Shown: piece after piece, positions 1 to 8,437 of the stretch
Layout of the letters: every line of letters begins with the position of its first letter
How positions within the stretch are numbered: the stretch's first letter is position 1
From: a virus
IMG/VR virus record: IMGVR_UViG_3300045974_000418
Coordinates: 1-43,252 of that record
Length of the DNA: 43,252 nt
Reading direction: 5' to 3' (one strand)
Translations under genes and position numbers: made by a program
Notes under the pieces: generated by a model
Told to the model about the DNA's origin: nothing
Databases searched by the model: none
What the model saw: the letters and a program-made list of their open reading frames with translations, nothing else

Positions 1-166
1 TCGACGCGATCATGGCCTCGGGCAGGGCCACCATCGAAACCTTCAAACACATTCTCGACATTCACTCGCCCTCTGGTGTCTTCGAAGAGTTTGGCGGCTT
101 CACCGCCGAGGGCTTTGCGAATGGCCTGACCGGTGGCCGAGGAATGGTCGACTCAGCGGTCAACGG
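1..166. repeat. Terminal overlap, left copy (matches 43087-43252)
   Basis: The first 166 bases repeat the last 166 bases, with two adjacent mismatches at 38-39 (AA here, GG at 43124-43125). This is what a circular or circularly permuted phage genome looks like when an assembler leaves an overlap at its ends. True direct terminal repeats are possible but less likely, because the repeat lies inside a coding gene and carries mismatches. Confidence 0.9.
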
Positions 167-350
167 CATGGTGTCGGTCCCGAAGGGCGGGGCGGGCGGG
201 CTCGGTGGCTCACCCACCATCAACCTCAGTGTGCACGTCGAGGGCAGCGGTGCTGACGCAGAGACGCTGGCGCGCAAGCTGGCTGAGCTCCTGCCCTCAC
301 AGCTCGCGAGCGCCTTCGAGCAGATGGCGATTGAGGGAGGCACCGCGTGA
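1..350 (+). CDS. Tape measure protein, C-terminal part (5' end lies at the far end of the window)
   Basis: This is the last ~115 codons of the tail tape measure protein, which sets tail length during assembly. The frame is open from base 3 and ends at TGA 348-350. The motif HSPSGVFEEFG is the hallmark found near the C-terminus of many phage tape measure proteins. The same sequence recurs at 43087-43252, in the same frame as the gene starting at 41787. Joining the two gives one protein of about 549 residues. After the motif come a glycine-rich stretch and a helical end. The stop overlaps the next gene's GTG start (GTGA). Bases 38-39 differ from the copy at the other end, changing one residue (Thr here, Ala there). 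Confidence 0.9.
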   Translation, partial: DAIMASGRATIETFKHILDIHSPSGVFEEFGGFTAEGFANGLTGGRGMVDSAVNGMVSVPKGGAGGLGGSPTINLSVHVEGSGADAETLARKLAELLPSQLASAFEQMAIEGGTA

Positions 351-1066
351 GTGCCCCCTTCGAAGACTTCGGCAACACGGTCCCGCGCGAGCTCATCGAC
401 GCCACGGGCCTGCGCAAAACAGCGGCAGCGGCTGTGCCCTTCTGGGGTGACTCTCCAGAGAGCTGGGAGACCGTCGTCATCGCTGGGTACAGACTGCCAG
501 GCGTCTGCACTCTCGACGGCAAGGTGCGGCGTCGCCACGACAAGAAGAACACCGCGGGCACCAACGGAAGCACCGTGACGTACGTCGGCGATGACCAGGC
601 CGAGTTCTCCGTGACCGTCACGATGTGGACGTCTGAGCACCTCGACACCTACGGGAACATCATCGACTTCCTACGCTCGATGACGTCCGCAGAGCTGACC
701 ACGCGCTCCCTCACATCTTCCGAGCACCAGGCGAGCTCAAAGAAGAACACTACATCGAGGCCGTTCTCGAAGTTTCCGGTGGTGCCGCTCGACCTCGTGC
801 ACCCGGTGCTGAGCCTCCATCGCATCAAGAGTGCCCATGTCATTGAGTACGGTTTCCCGAAGGCAAAGGGGGACGCTTCGAGCGGCATCTACGAGGCCGT
901 CATTCGCTTCCTCGAGTACGTGCCCGGCCAGAAGGGCGCCGTCTCTACCCCGAAGAGCGCGGCCGACAACCTCAACCTCGACATCAATAAGCGCTACGGC
1001 GATGGGGCCTTGCCCAAGGCAGCAAAGGCCGCGAAGCCCTCGGTGGCGAATGGGGGCACTCCATGA
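347..1066 (+). CDS. Tail/baseplate protein in the Mu gp43 position
   Basis: Protein of 239 residues lying between the tape measure and the hub-like gene, the slot held in phage Mu by gp43. The N-terminal half has a mixed beta pattern (GYRLPGVCTLDGKVRRRHD, then a beta-rich stretch around residues 75-95). A middle segment rich in Ser, Thr and Lys looks like a linker, and residues 140-195 return to beta structure. The tail is Ala/Lys-rich. Start is GTG at 347, overlapping the tape measure stop (GTGA); the end overlaps the next ATG (ATGA). Assignment rests on position and predicted structure, not on a motif I can name. A central baseplate or tail-tube-initiator role is inferred. Confidence 0.6.
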   Translation: MSAPFEDFGNTVPRELIDATGLRKTAAAAVPFWGDSPESWETVVIAGYRLPGVCTLDGKVRRRHDKKNTAGTNGSTVTYVGDDQAEFSVTVTMWTSEHLDTYGNIIDFLRSMTSAELTTRSLTSSEHQASSKKNTTSRPFSKFPVVPLDLVHPVLSLHRIKSAHVIEYGFPKAKGDASSGIYEAVIRFLEYVPGQKGAVSTPKSAADNLNLDINKRYGDGALPKAAKAAKPSVANGGTP

Positions 1067-1731
1067 CTGCCCTCGTCACCTTCGACGATGCCCCCGTCAT
1101 CGACATGCGGCTGTGCATGCCGCGCGTCGGGGTGTGGCACGCGGACGTGTCGGTCGACTCACAGAAGCCCATCACCGGGAAGCAGACCATCAACGTCGAC
1201 GGCAATGACTTCATCGGCACCGTGCGGCGCGGTGATGTGTCGGTCGACGTCGGGGTGTACCGCGTGGTGGGTGGGGCAGGCGGGCTCCAGACGCCGGCAA
1301 CCCCGAAGGCCTACAACAGCGTCAGCGCGAACATCATCTTGAAGGACTTGCTGGCGACCGCTGGCGAGACACTCTCAAGCACGGTCGACCCGGCCTTGCT
1401 GGCGACATCCTTCGCCTTCTGGGTGACGAGTGCGGCTCCCGTCGGCGTTGTCCTGGCGCAGTTGGTGGGCGCACTGGGTGACTCGCTGACCTGGCGAATG
1501 CTGCCCGATGGCACGCTCTGGCTTGGCACCGAGACGTGGCCCCTGGTGACGCCCGACACCATCAGCATGCGGCAGTTCGATGACCGCCTCGGCAAGTTCA
1601 CCGTGACGCTCGCTGATGGAGCGATGGTGCTCCCCGGCACCGCCTTCAACAGCTCCGCCACACACGTCAGCTACGTCGAGCTCGAGATGGCTGACGCTTC
1701 GCGGCTCGATGCGGAGGTCTGGTTCGAATGA
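1063..1731 (+). CDS. Putative baseplate hub protein (Mu gpP / T4 gp27-like position)
   Basis: Protein of 222 residues, beta-rich, immediately upstream of the spike gene, as gpP (gp44) is in Mu and gpD in P2. Hub proteins form the ring on which the spike sits and to which the tail tube is attached. No single signature motif is visible. The order (tape measure, gp43 slot, this gene, spike, gp25-like, baseplate J) is the main support. It is shorter than Mu gpP, so a domain may be missing or split into the gene upstream. ATG at 1063 overlaps the preceding stop by four bases, and its own TGA overlaps the ATG at 1728. Confidence 0.55.
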   Translation: MTALVTFDDAPVIDMRLCMPRVGVWHADVSVDSQKPITGKQTINVDGNDFIGTVRRGDVSVDVGVYRVVGGAGGLQTPATPKAYNSVSANIILKDLLATAGETLSSTVDPALLATSFAFWVTSAAPVGVVLAQLVGALGDSLTWRMLPDGTLWLGTETWPLVTPDTISMRQFDDRLGKFTVTLADGAMVLPGTAFNSSATHVSYVELEMADASRLDAEVWFE

Positions 1732-2255
1732 CGCCTACTGCGCTCGACCGAGTGAAGACGTACCTCGCACGCATCATCGATGGCCAGACGCGCCGCATGG
1801 ACTTCTTGGCGTTCTACCCGTGCAAAGTGGTGACGCAGCGGGCTGACGGCACGCTCGACCTCCAGCCCGAAGACGCGCGGCTCCCCTCGATGTCGCAGGT
1901 CCCGATTCGCCTGGGCATTCCAGGCGTGGCGGTGAAGGTGCTGGCCGGCTCGCGCGTGCTGCTGGGTTTCGAGGGTGGAGACCAACGCCGCCCGGTGGCC
2001 TCCCTCTGGCAGTTCGACGGAGCGAAGCTGCTGGCCCTCGACATCGGCGACAGCCCATCGAGCTACCTCGCGCTGGCGACTGCCACGAAGGCGGCACTCG
2101 ACGACCTTCAGGCGAAGTTCAATGCGCACACGCACCCGGTCGTCTTCGGTGCGTGCACCGCCGGCGGCACCACCGGCACCGCTCCCACCGCCGCAACCGG
2201 GCTGACCTCCGCCGTGTCGACCAACGTCGCATCGACCGTCGTTAGGAGTCTCTGA
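1728..2255 (+). CDS. Baseplate central spike protein (gpV / Mu gp45-like)
   Basis: Protein of 175 residues. Residues 30-95 look like the OB-fold of gpV-type spikes, with the typical pattern SRVLLGFEGGDQRRPVASLW. Towards the end is His134-Thr-His136 (NAHTHPV), the HxH motif that in short spikes such as P2 gpV binds an iron ion at the needle tip. The residues after it are Gly/Thr/Ala-rich and beta-prone. The protein should form a trimer at the tail tip that pierces the outer membrane on contraction. Starts at ATG 1728, overlapping the previous stop. Its length fits a simple membrane-piercing spike without an enzymatic domain. Confidence 0.8.
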   Translation: MTPTALDRVKTYLARIIDGQTRRMDFLAFYPCKVVTQRADGTLDLQPEDARLPSMSQVPIRLGIPGVAVKVLAGSRVLLGFEGGDQRRPVASLWQFDGAKLLALDIGDSPSSYLALATATKAALDDLQAKFNAHTHPVVFGACTAGGTTGTAPTAATGLTSAVSTNVASTVVRSL

Positions 2256-2257
2256 CG

Positions 2258-2659
2258 ATGCCCTTCAAGACGAGCACCAGCCTCGGCTCTGATGTCCTGG
2301 TCTTCCCAGGGCTCGACGAGACATTCACGCTCGTCAGCGACTCTCGTGTGCTGACTGAGGCGCTGGCGCGACGGCTGTGCACGCCGCGAGGCACGCTGCC
2401 GTTCCATCCCGACTATGGGCTCGACCTCCGGCAGTACCTCAACCAGTCGATGACAGCTGACGCGCTGTACCGCCTGAAGACAGCCGCAGAGCGCGAGTGC
2501 GAGCAAGACGAGCGAGTCGGCTCGGCTGACGCGGTGGTGACGTACACGCCCAGCTCGAGCTCGCTGAAGGTCTCCCTCACCATCAATACCGCCGCGGGCC
2601 CCTTCCGGCTGGTCCTTTCCGTGACGCAAGTCAGCGTCGACTTGCTGTCCGAGGAGTGA
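2258..2659 (+). CDS. Baseplate wedge protein, gpW/gp25-like (Mu gp46 position)
   Basis: Protein of 133 residues. The segment RGTLPFHPDYGLDLRQYL near residue 50 matches the conserved core of the gp25/gpW and Mu gp46 families, where the loop and following helix attach the wedge to the hub and trigger sheath contraction. The C-terminal part (SSSLKVSLTINTAAGPFRLV) is a typical beta-hairpin end. It lies two bases after the spike gene and three bases before baseplate J, the usual order. Start is ATG at 2258. Confidence 0.8.
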   Translation: MPFKTSTSLGSDVLVFPGLDETFTLVSDSRVLTEALARRLCTPRGTLPFHPDYGLDLRQYLNQSMTADALYRLKTAAERECEQDERVGSADAVVTYTPSSSSLKVSLTINTAAGPFRLVLSVTQVSVDLLSEE

Positions 2660-2662
2660 CGC

Positions 2663-4090
2663 ATGCAGACCCTTTCCGCCCTCCTGAAGAGCCCCACGAA
2701 GGACGACCTCCGCGCGTCTCTGTTGCGCCAGCTCCAGGGCGTCGGCTTCACTTCGTTGGTGGGCTTCTCGCCTGGCACCGTGACGCTCTCGGGCGTTCCG
2801 ACTGCTGAGTACGACGTTCGCGTGAAGCTCATCGCCTCGGGCAACCTGGGCGCGGCCACGTTCCAGTACTCGACCGACGGCGGCCTCACGTACTCGAGCA
2901 CCTCGACGGTGCCCTCTGGCGGCACCTTCGCGATGGGCGGCACATCGCTCTCTCTCGTCTTCGCAAACAGCGCCGACACCACCGTCACCAGCTTCATCGC
3001 GGGCGACGTGTTCCGCGTGCAGACGCGACTCCCGACGCTGCCATCGACCTCGTGGCAGACCGGCTCCGTGCCCCTCACCCTCGTCGAGAATGACGCGGCG
3101 GTGATGGAGGACCTGTACGCGCTGGTAACGGCGGTAGCCTCTGGCGGGTTGCTGGAGACGTCAGCGGGTCCGTGGCTCGACCTGCTCGCCTCGCAGGTGT
3201 ACCAGCTGACGCGAAATGCCGGTGTCCTCACCATCGGCACGGTGACGCTCACGGCGGCCGCTGGCGCAGGGCCCTACACCATCGTCGACGGCCAGCTCTG
3301 GTTCGCCGCGAGCAACGGCCTCCGCTACGTGAGCTCGGGCTCGTACACGCTCCCGCTGGGCGGCAGCGTTTCCGTGACGGTGCGCGCCGAGGCTCCGAGT
3401 GCGGCCTACAACGTCGGCAACGGCACCATCACGACGCTCATCACCGCATTGGCGGGCGTCACGGTGGCGAACCCTGACCCCGGCACGGGCACGTGGATTA
3501 CGACGCAGGGGGCCAACGTCGAGACGGACCTCGCGCTGCGGGCGCGCTGCCGTGCGCGGTGGCCGACGCTCGGCACCGGCACTCCGTCCGTCGCCTACGC
3601 CCTCTGGGCTCGCACGGCTGACCCGTCCATCACCCGCACCCGAGTCCGCGTCTCGTCGACGGTGGCGGGGCAGGTAGAGGTCTACCTCGCGGGCTCAAGT
3701 GGCCCTGTCGGCGCGCCGGCTGTCACCAACGCCACCAACTACATCGCCCCGCGCGTGCCCCTCTGTGTGACGGCCTTGGTGCAGAGCGCGGCCGCGGTGG
3801 CAGTGACGGTGACGGCAACCGTCTACGTCAAGACGGCGCTGCTCTCGACGGCAACGGCCCAGTGCACCAGCAACCTGACGGCCCTCTTCAGTGGCGGGAC
3901 ATCGAACCTCGGTGAAGTGCTGCCGGGCATCGACATCGGCGGCACCGTGTACCTGTCCGCCATCATCGAGCAGCTCATGCAGGCCGACGGAGTGCGCAAT
4001 GTCGTTGTCACGACGCCCGCCACTGACACGGCGCTGACCGCGACGCAGGTCGCCACGCTGACTCAGTCTCTGACCTTCGTGGGGGTGTGA
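2663..4090 (+). CDS. Baseplate J-like protein (Mu gp47 / P2 gpJ family)
   Basis: Protein of 475 residues, somewhat longer than Mu gp47 (381). It shows the order of this wedge family: an N-terminal helix, an inserted beta region carrying a FQYSTDGGLTYSS pattern, a conserved middle (VRAEAPSAAYNVGNGTITTL), then ETDLALRARCRARWPTLGTG. That last segment is the signature of baseplate J proteins (ETDeaLR.R). The C-terminal third is a beta/alpha domain ending in VATLTQSLTFVGV. It forms the wedge arms linking the hub to fibre-bearing parts. The YSTDGGLTYS pattern recurs in the sheath gene (KFSIDGGRTYGP), suggesting a shared inserted beta domain. Confidence 0.9.
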   Translation: MQTLSALLKSPTKDDLRASLLRQLQGVGFTSLVGFSPGTVTLSGVPTAEYDVRVKLIASGNLGAATFQYSTDGGLTYSSTSTVPSGGTFAMGGTSLSLVFANSADTTVTSFIAGDVFRVQTRLPTLPSTSWQTGSVPLTLVENDAAVMEDLYALVTAVASGGLLETSAGPWLDLLASQVYQLTRNAGVLTIGTVTLTAAAGAGPYTIVDGQLWFAASNGLRYVSSGSYTLPLGGSVSVTVRAEAPSAAYNVGNGTITTLITALAGVTVANPDPGTGTWITTQGANVETDLALRARCRARWPTLGTGTPSVAYALWARTADPSITRTRVRVSSTVAGQVEVYLAGSSGPVGAPAVTNATNYIAPRVPLCVTALVQSAAAVAVTVTATVYVKTALLSTATAQCTSNLTALFSGGTSNLGEVLPGIDIGGTVYLSAIIEQLMQADGVRNVVVTTPATDTALTATQVATLTQSLTFVGV

Positions 4091-4091
4091 C

Positions 4092-5195
4092 GTGCCGAAT
4101 GCCAACCCGAGTCCCTTTGCTCGTCTCGCATCAGCCACGGTGTCTGGGCTCGTGTCGGTTGCTGCGCAGACATTCGCGGGCATCAAGACTTTCACCAGCG
4201 CCATCATCGCCAGCGCGGGCATTCAGGTGGCTTCGCTATTCAACACCAACGGCACCGGCGCGAGCGACGTCGGCGTGAAGGTGGGAGTCAGTACGGCCAG
4301 TGGCTCTGTGAATGCCACTGCGAAGCTGGCCAGCTTCATGGTCGGCATCGGTGGCACCGAGGTTGAGAAGGCCTCTGTCCGCTCTGATGGCGTCGTCATC
4401 TCGCGTGGCCTCACTATTCAGACTGGAGATGCGTTCTTCCCAGAGACAGGCACCACCGCGAGCGCCATCTACTTCTCTGGCGGGATGACCATGCGGGGCT
4501 CGACCGGAGCCGGTGCATCTGACGTAGCTGTGAAGCTCGGAACATCAGTTGCTGATGCAAGCGTGAATACAGCCGCCAAGCTGTGTGGCGTTTACGCAGG
4601 TATCGGCGGCACTGAAGTTCTGAAGGCATACGTCTCAGCACAGGGTGGCATCTGGTCGCTCGGTGCGCCGAACAACAGCAGCAATCTCACCGGTGCGCGG
4701 CCAGCAGCGATGGGCAGCTACAACGCGAACATCGTAGCGGCGGCCCTCTGGCTGAATTCCGACACGCCAACGGTTTCGAACTACGTCATTGGTGCGACAT
4801 CAAGCGGTGGGCTCGGCATGGTGGCAGGTACCAACATCAATGCCCCGACCGGATCTCAAACGGCGTTCATCTTCGGTGGGAATGGCGTCTCGGTAGCGAC
4901 CATCGTTGCGAGCGGTCGCCTTGACCAGTCCGGCACCGACAGTACCGGCACGCCGGGCGCTGCGACCATCAACAAGCCCATCGGAAAGAGCGCAATCGCC
5001 GCAGCCGCGTCGAGCGTGGTGATCACCAACTCACTGGTGACCGCTACCTCGCACATCATCATCACACCGCACGCGCGAGACACGACGTGCAAGGAGCTGA
5101 TCGCCGTCCCCGCGGCGGGCTTATTCACCGTCAGTGGTTCAGCCAACGCAACCGCAGCGCTCCCGTTCTCGTGGCGCGTGAGCGGACTGCTCTGA
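4092..5195 (+). CDS. Tail fibre-like protein with an internal duplication
   Basis: Protein of 367 residues with GTG start at 4092, one base after the baseplate J stop. The N-terminus (QTFAGIKTFTSAIIASAGI) is the 'fibre leader' pattern of many phage tail fibres. Residues 57-100 and 141-186 are two copies of one module, both with GASDV.VK.G.S, SVN..AKL and GIGGTEV.KA. The remainder is small-residue-rich beta sequence ending in a probable globular tip (PFSWRVSGLL). A trimeric receptor-binding or fibre-shaft role is inferred. Its placement between baseplate J and the gpI-like gene is unusual, as Mu gp48 would normally come directly next. Confidence 0.65.
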   Translation: MPNANPSPFARLASATVSGLVSVAAQTFAGIKTFTSAIIASAGIQVASLFNTNGTGASDVGVKVGVSTASGSVNATAKLASFMVGIGGTEVEKASVRSDGVVISRGLTIQTGDAFFPETGTTASAIYFSGGMTMRGSTGAGASDVAVKLGTSVADASVNTAAKLCGVYAGIGGTEVLKAYVSAQGGIWSLGAPNNSSNLTGARPAAMGSYNANIVAAALWLNSDTPTVSNYVIGATSSGGLGMVAGTNINAPTGSQTAFIFGGNGVSVATIVASGRLDQSGTDSTGTPGAATINKPIGKSAIAAAASSVVITNSLVTATSHIIITPHARDTTCKELIAVPAAGLFTVSGSANATAALPFSWRVSGLL

Positions 5196-5204
5196 GGAGA
5201 CACC

Positions 5205-5465
5205 ATGGGCATCGGACGCACTCAGTTTCTTACCGTCGATCTTCCCGCGCTGAAGGCGGGCACCGCGAATCGCGCGGCACTGCGGCGTCAGGTCGCTGGC
5301 CTCGTGACCGCTGGGCAAGAGTGGCTCGCACAGTTCGACGTGACGGACAACGCAGCGGCGGCCAGCTTCGCTGCGACGAAGCCCGCGCTCTTCAAGGCGC
5401 ACGTCGACGCGCTACCTGACCCGGTCGTCTCAACGGTGGACCCGCTCGACCCTGTGGTGCCCTGA
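5205..5465 (+). CDS. Small phage protein, unknown function
   Basis: Protein of 86 residues between two tail genes. ATG at 5205 is preceded by GAGGAG nine bases upstream. The sequence is helical (residues 10-60) and ends in a Pro/Val/Asp-rich tail (PDPVVSTVDPLDPVVP). I recognise no domain. Its place between a fibre-like protein and the gpI-like protein suggests a fibre-associated part or chaperone, but nothing in the sequence proves this. Confidence 0.6.
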   Translation: MGIGRTQFLTVDLPALKAGTANRAALRRQVAGLVTAGQEWLAQFDVTDNAAAASFAATKPALFKAHVDALPDPVVSTVDPLDPVVP

Positions 5466-5468
5466 GCC

Positions 5469-6737
5469 ATGGCGACCGCGCGCTTCTTCGAGCTCTACGA
5501 CTCTGTCGGTGCGCCGATGACGACGGCGGTGCCGAGCTTCGTCTCGTACCTCGACCTCACCAGCGCGTCGCGCACGGCCCCTGCCATCACTCACGCTGGC
5601 GATGGACAGTACGTCTTCACGCCGAGCGACGCAGATGAGGCGCTCGGCTGTCTCTTCGTCATCGACACCGGGGCGGGCGTCGGTGGCGAGCCGCACTACG
5701 TGAGCGGCGCAATCCACCTGCCCGACGGCTCGAACCAGTTCTGGGCCTTTCACCTCGAAGACAACAACAGCAACCTGTGGGCGAGCACCGCCCCCACCAT
5801 TGGCAGCTACAAGAGCGCCGCGGGCGCGACTCTGACGTCGCCGACCCTCCGTACCTTCGGCCCGGCGCCGTGGCTCTTTGCGGCGGTCCCGACGTCGGCC
5901 GACATCACGGCGGGCGCGGGCATTCGCTTTGACAGCCCGGCAAACGCGTCGCCAACCTACTGGCACGGCTACACCACCAAGTCTGTCGTCGCGCTGGCGC
6001 CGACGCCTCCCGCGGTGGCTCAGCCCTCGACGTACCAGCAGGCACTGCAGGGCACGCCGACGGCGGTGCTCTGGAAGGACTACCAGGAGGAGCTCGCGCC
6101 TCCGTGGCTGCGCGCTGGCAGCGGCAAGGGCTGGCTGCGGGCACTGGGGGACGTGAAGGATGCAGCCGAAGCTCGCGTGCGTGACGCGGTGAAGGTGCGC
6201 ATGCCCGACTCTGCGCCCACTGATGCGCTTGCGAAGCTGGCTGCTGAGCGCGGCCTTGAACAAGGCAGCACGGAGACGTCGAGCAGCTTCCGCGCACGAC
6301 TGAAGGGTGCGTGGGACGCGTGGACCTGGGCAGGCACTCCGACGGGCGTGCTGCGGGCGCTCTGGTACGCCGGCTACACCAACGTCTACCTGCTCACTGG
6401 GCGCGGCCAGTCGCACACGCTGGATGGCTCGCTCAACGTGGTGACGGCCTCGTACGCGGGTGGACAGACGGCCACTATGCCGTCCCTCTTCTGGAATGGC
6501 TTCCGCGTCATCTTCCCCGCGCCGCTGCCGAGCTCATGGGGAACCTTGCCGAGCAACTCGAGCGACGAGGTCAACTCGCTGCGTCGCCTGGTGAAGCAGT
6601 GGAAGGGCGGACACTCGCTCTTCGAGGGCTTCACCGTGCTGCAGACAGGGCTCGTGTGGGGCTTCCCGGTTACCCAGAGCTGGGGAACGGCCCTACTCAC
6701 CTACGGCGGAACCGCTGTCACCTGGACACCTGACTGA
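5469..6737 (+). CDS. Tail protein I-like baseplate protein with N-terminal beta domain
   Basis: Protein of 422 residues. Residues 1-180 are beta-rich with many aromatic and Gly residues, like a carbohydrate-binding or fibre-attachment domain. Residues 195-300 are a helical core: APPWLRAGSGKGWLRALGDV, then KLAAERGLEQGSTETSSSFR and WAGTPTGVLRALWYAGYTNV. That core resembles the tail-protein-I (P2 gpI / Mu gp48-type) class, which links the wedge to tail fibres. The C-terminal 100 residues are again beta-rich. Context (downstream of gp25-like and J proteins) supports the reading. The long N-terminal beta domain is not part of P2 gpI and may be an acquired adhesin piece. Confidence 0.65.
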   Translation: MATARFFELYDSVGAPMTTAVPSFVSYLDLTSASRTAPAITHAGDGQYVFTPSDADEALGCLFVIDTGAGVGGEPHYVSGAIHLPDGSNQFWAFHLEDNNSNLWASTAPTIGSYKSAAGATLTSPTLRTFGPAPWLFAAVPTSADITAGAGIRFDSPANASPTYWHGYTTKSVVALAPTPPAVAQPSTYQQALQGTPTAVLWKDYQEELAPPWLRAGSGKGWLRALGDVKDAAEARVRDAVKVRMPDSAPTDALAKLAAERGLEQGSTETSSSFRARLKGAWDAWTWAGTPTGVLRALWYAGYTNVYLLTGRGQSHTLDGSLNVVTASYAGGQTATMPSLFWNGFRVIFPAPLPSSWGTLPSNSSDEVNSLRRLVKQWKGGHSLFEGFTVLQTGLVWGFPVTQSWGTALLTYGGTAVTWTPD

Positions 6738-6746
6738 GGAGCAAAC

Positions 6747-7643
6747 ATGTCGACGACCTACACCGGCAGCGCTGCGAGCGGAAATGCCCTGCCGTTCACC
6801 TTCGGGGCCATCACCATTCCCGTTGATGGTGATGCGCTCACAGCATCGAGCGTGGTGGTGGCGCTCCAGAAAATCGCTGACCAGCTTCAGCTCCTCCAGG
6901 GCCGCACCATCTGGAACAACTACAACAATGTGGCGCCCAGCGCGGGCCTGGCCGGTGTCTACGGCACGGGCAACACTACGGGCGCGGGCTTCGATGGGAC
7001 GGGCGGCTCCAGTGGCCCAGGCGTCAAGGGCACTGCTGTCGGCGCGTCGCAGCCTGGCGTGTTGGGGCAGGGTGGCTCCGGTGGCGTGGGCGGCAGCTTC
7101 ACCGGTGGCTCAGGCGGCAGCGGTGTTTTCGGGCAGGGCGTTGGTGCTGCCTACGGTGGCGATTTCTCGGGCGGCACAGGCGCCGCTGGCATTCGGGCCG
7201 CGCGCTCTGACGGCCTCACCACGCTGCCCGCTGCAGTCGTCAATGGCACCATCGACATCGATGGCTCAGTAGCTCCGGTGTCGACCACCGCCATCAAGAA
7301 CAAGGTCTCGAGAATGAACATCGCCAAGGCGGGTGCCTCGGTGACCCTCAACAACACCGCGTCGCCCGTGGTGGGTAGCGCACACAACCTCACCAGCGTC
7401 GCGCAGAACACCGGCACCGGCATCATCACTGTGACATTTGCCCAGGCGATGGCGACGACGGACTACAGCATTGTCCTCTACCGGGAGTTCTGGCCGACGG
7501 CGGCGCATGGCTTCCTGCCCAGCATCAGCAGCAAGTCGACCACCGGCTTTACGCTGGTGTTCTGGGACAATACCGGTGCTGGCCTCGGTGCTGCCAGCGG
7601 CAGCACGACGCGCTTCAACTTCGAGGTCTTCGGCGACCAGTGA
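6747..7643 (+). CDS. Glycine-rich tail fibre protein with C-terminal beta domain
   Basis: Protein of 298 residues. Residues 70-165 are extremely Gly/Ser/Thr-rich (e.g. GQGGSGGVGGSFTGGSGGSG), consistent with a collagen-like or polyglycine-helix fibre shaft. The part after residue 185 (KVSRMNIAKAGASVTLNN...) is a compact beta domain ending FNFEVFGDQ, similar in pattern to C-terminal receptor-binding tips of tail fibres. ATG at 6747 follows the preceding stop by nine bases, with GAGGAG upstream. The repeats may vary between relatives by slippage. Confidence 0.65.
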   Translation: MSTTYTGSAASGNALPFTFGAITIPVDGDALTASSVVVALQKIADQLQLLQGRTIWNNYNNVAPSAGLAGVYGTGNTTGAGFDGTGGSSGPGVKGTAVGASQPGVLGQGGSGGVGGSFTGGSGGSGVFGQGVGAAYGGDFSGGTGAAGIRAARSDGLTTLPAAVVNGTIDIDGSVAPVSTTAIKNKVSRMNIAKAGASVTLNNTASPVVGSAHNLTSVAQNTGTGIITVTFAQAMATTDYSIVLYREFWPTAAHGFLPSISSKSTTGFTLVFWDNTGAGLGAASGSTTRFNFEVFGDQ

Positions 7644-7661
7644 GCGTCGTTACGTAGCCTC

Positions 7662-7994
7662 ATGGAGGAAGAACTGGTGTCCCCGAGCCGCATCGAGGAA
7701 CTCGAATTGAAGGTGGCGAAACTGGAGCAGCGGTTTCGCGAGGCGTCCCCCGTCATCGACGAGCACGAGGACAGGCTCGATGACCACGAGCGCCGGCTGC
7801 AGGCGATTCAGACGTCGCTCGACACCTTCACCCGAAAGGTGGACACGCTCTCGAGCACCGTCGGGCGTCTCGCCGACATCGCCACCTCGCAGGGCCTCAC
7901 CCTCGAGCGCGTGCTGCGGAACACCAACCGCCTCGTGGAAATCTTTGAGCCAACCGTCGTCGTCGGTGCCGAAGGCGAGCAGCCGCGTGGCTGA
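7662..7994 (+). CDS. Coiled-coil protein at the start of the lysis block
   Basis: Protein of 110 residues, almost entirely predicted coiled coil: regular heptads from IEELELKVAKLEQRF through DRLDDHERRLQAIQTSLDTF to VDTLSSTVGRLADI. There is no membrane segment or signal peptide. It overlaps the next gene by eight bases. That gene also has a coiled coil plus a membrane segment, so the two may pair. Function unknown. A role in lysis timing or in a tail-fibre bundle are both possible. Confidence 0.6.
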   Translation: MEEELVSPSRIEELELKVAKLEQRFREASPVIDEHEDRLDDHERRLQAIQTSLDTFTRKVDTLSSTVGRLADIATSQGLTLERVLRNTNRLVEIFEPTVVVGAEGEQPRG

Positions 7995-8367
7995 CTTCGT
8001 CGACATCGTGACGCCGGGCAACGTCGGCGGCTCGCTGGCTCTGCTGGGCTTCTTCGTGAAGCTGTGGTGGGACGACCGCGAGAAGAAGAAAGCCGCTCTC
8101 GAGGCGAAGCTCGAGGCAGGTGTCGAGACTGAAGCGCGCGCCGTCGAGGTGAAGCTCGACAAGATTGTCGATGGGCAGGCGCGCATGGAGCTCGAGCTCC
8201 GCGACATGCGCAACGCCCTCGCGACGCAGGCCGGGACGGTGGACCAGGTCGACCGGCGCGTGCAGGGCCTGAGTAGTGACTACGGGCCACGCATCAAGGC
8301 GCTCGAGCTGTGGCAGGCCGAGCAGATGGCGCTCGATCGCCGCACCCGAGGCAAGCCCAGCCGCTGA
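7987..8367 (+). CDS. Membrane-anchored coiled-coil protein, possible lysis protein
   Basis: Protein of 126 residues starting at GTG 7987 (VADFVDIVTPGNVGG). One hydrophobic segment, residues 12-26 (GGSLALLGFFVKLWW), is followed by a charged stretch (DDREKKKAALEAKLEAG) and a long helical part. One N-terminal membrane segment plus a periplasmic or cytoplasmic coiled coil is seen in inner-membrane spanins and in some holin accessory proteins. It sits directly before the endolysin gene. The start is chosen because the frame upstream of 7987 lies inside the preceding gene; GTG 7987 gives a short overlap. Confidence 0.5.
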   Translation: MADFVDIVTPGNVGGSLALLGFFVKLWWDDREKKKAALEAKLEAGVETEARAVEVKLDKIVDGQARMELELRDMRNALATQAGTVDQVDRRVQGLSSDYGPRIKALELWQAEQMALDRRTRGKPSR

Positions 8368-8437
8368 GGTTGCGAGAAATTCGGCCCCGCATCCCGGCCC
8401 CCTCCCGAGGGGAAATGGGCCGTGCGACGGTGCCCGC

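Noticed and set aside
8399-8412. CCCCTCCCGAGGGG inverted repeat before the endolysin gene as a terminator
   Set aside because: Loop would be only two to four bases and no T-run follows; an in-operon terminator makes little sense here.
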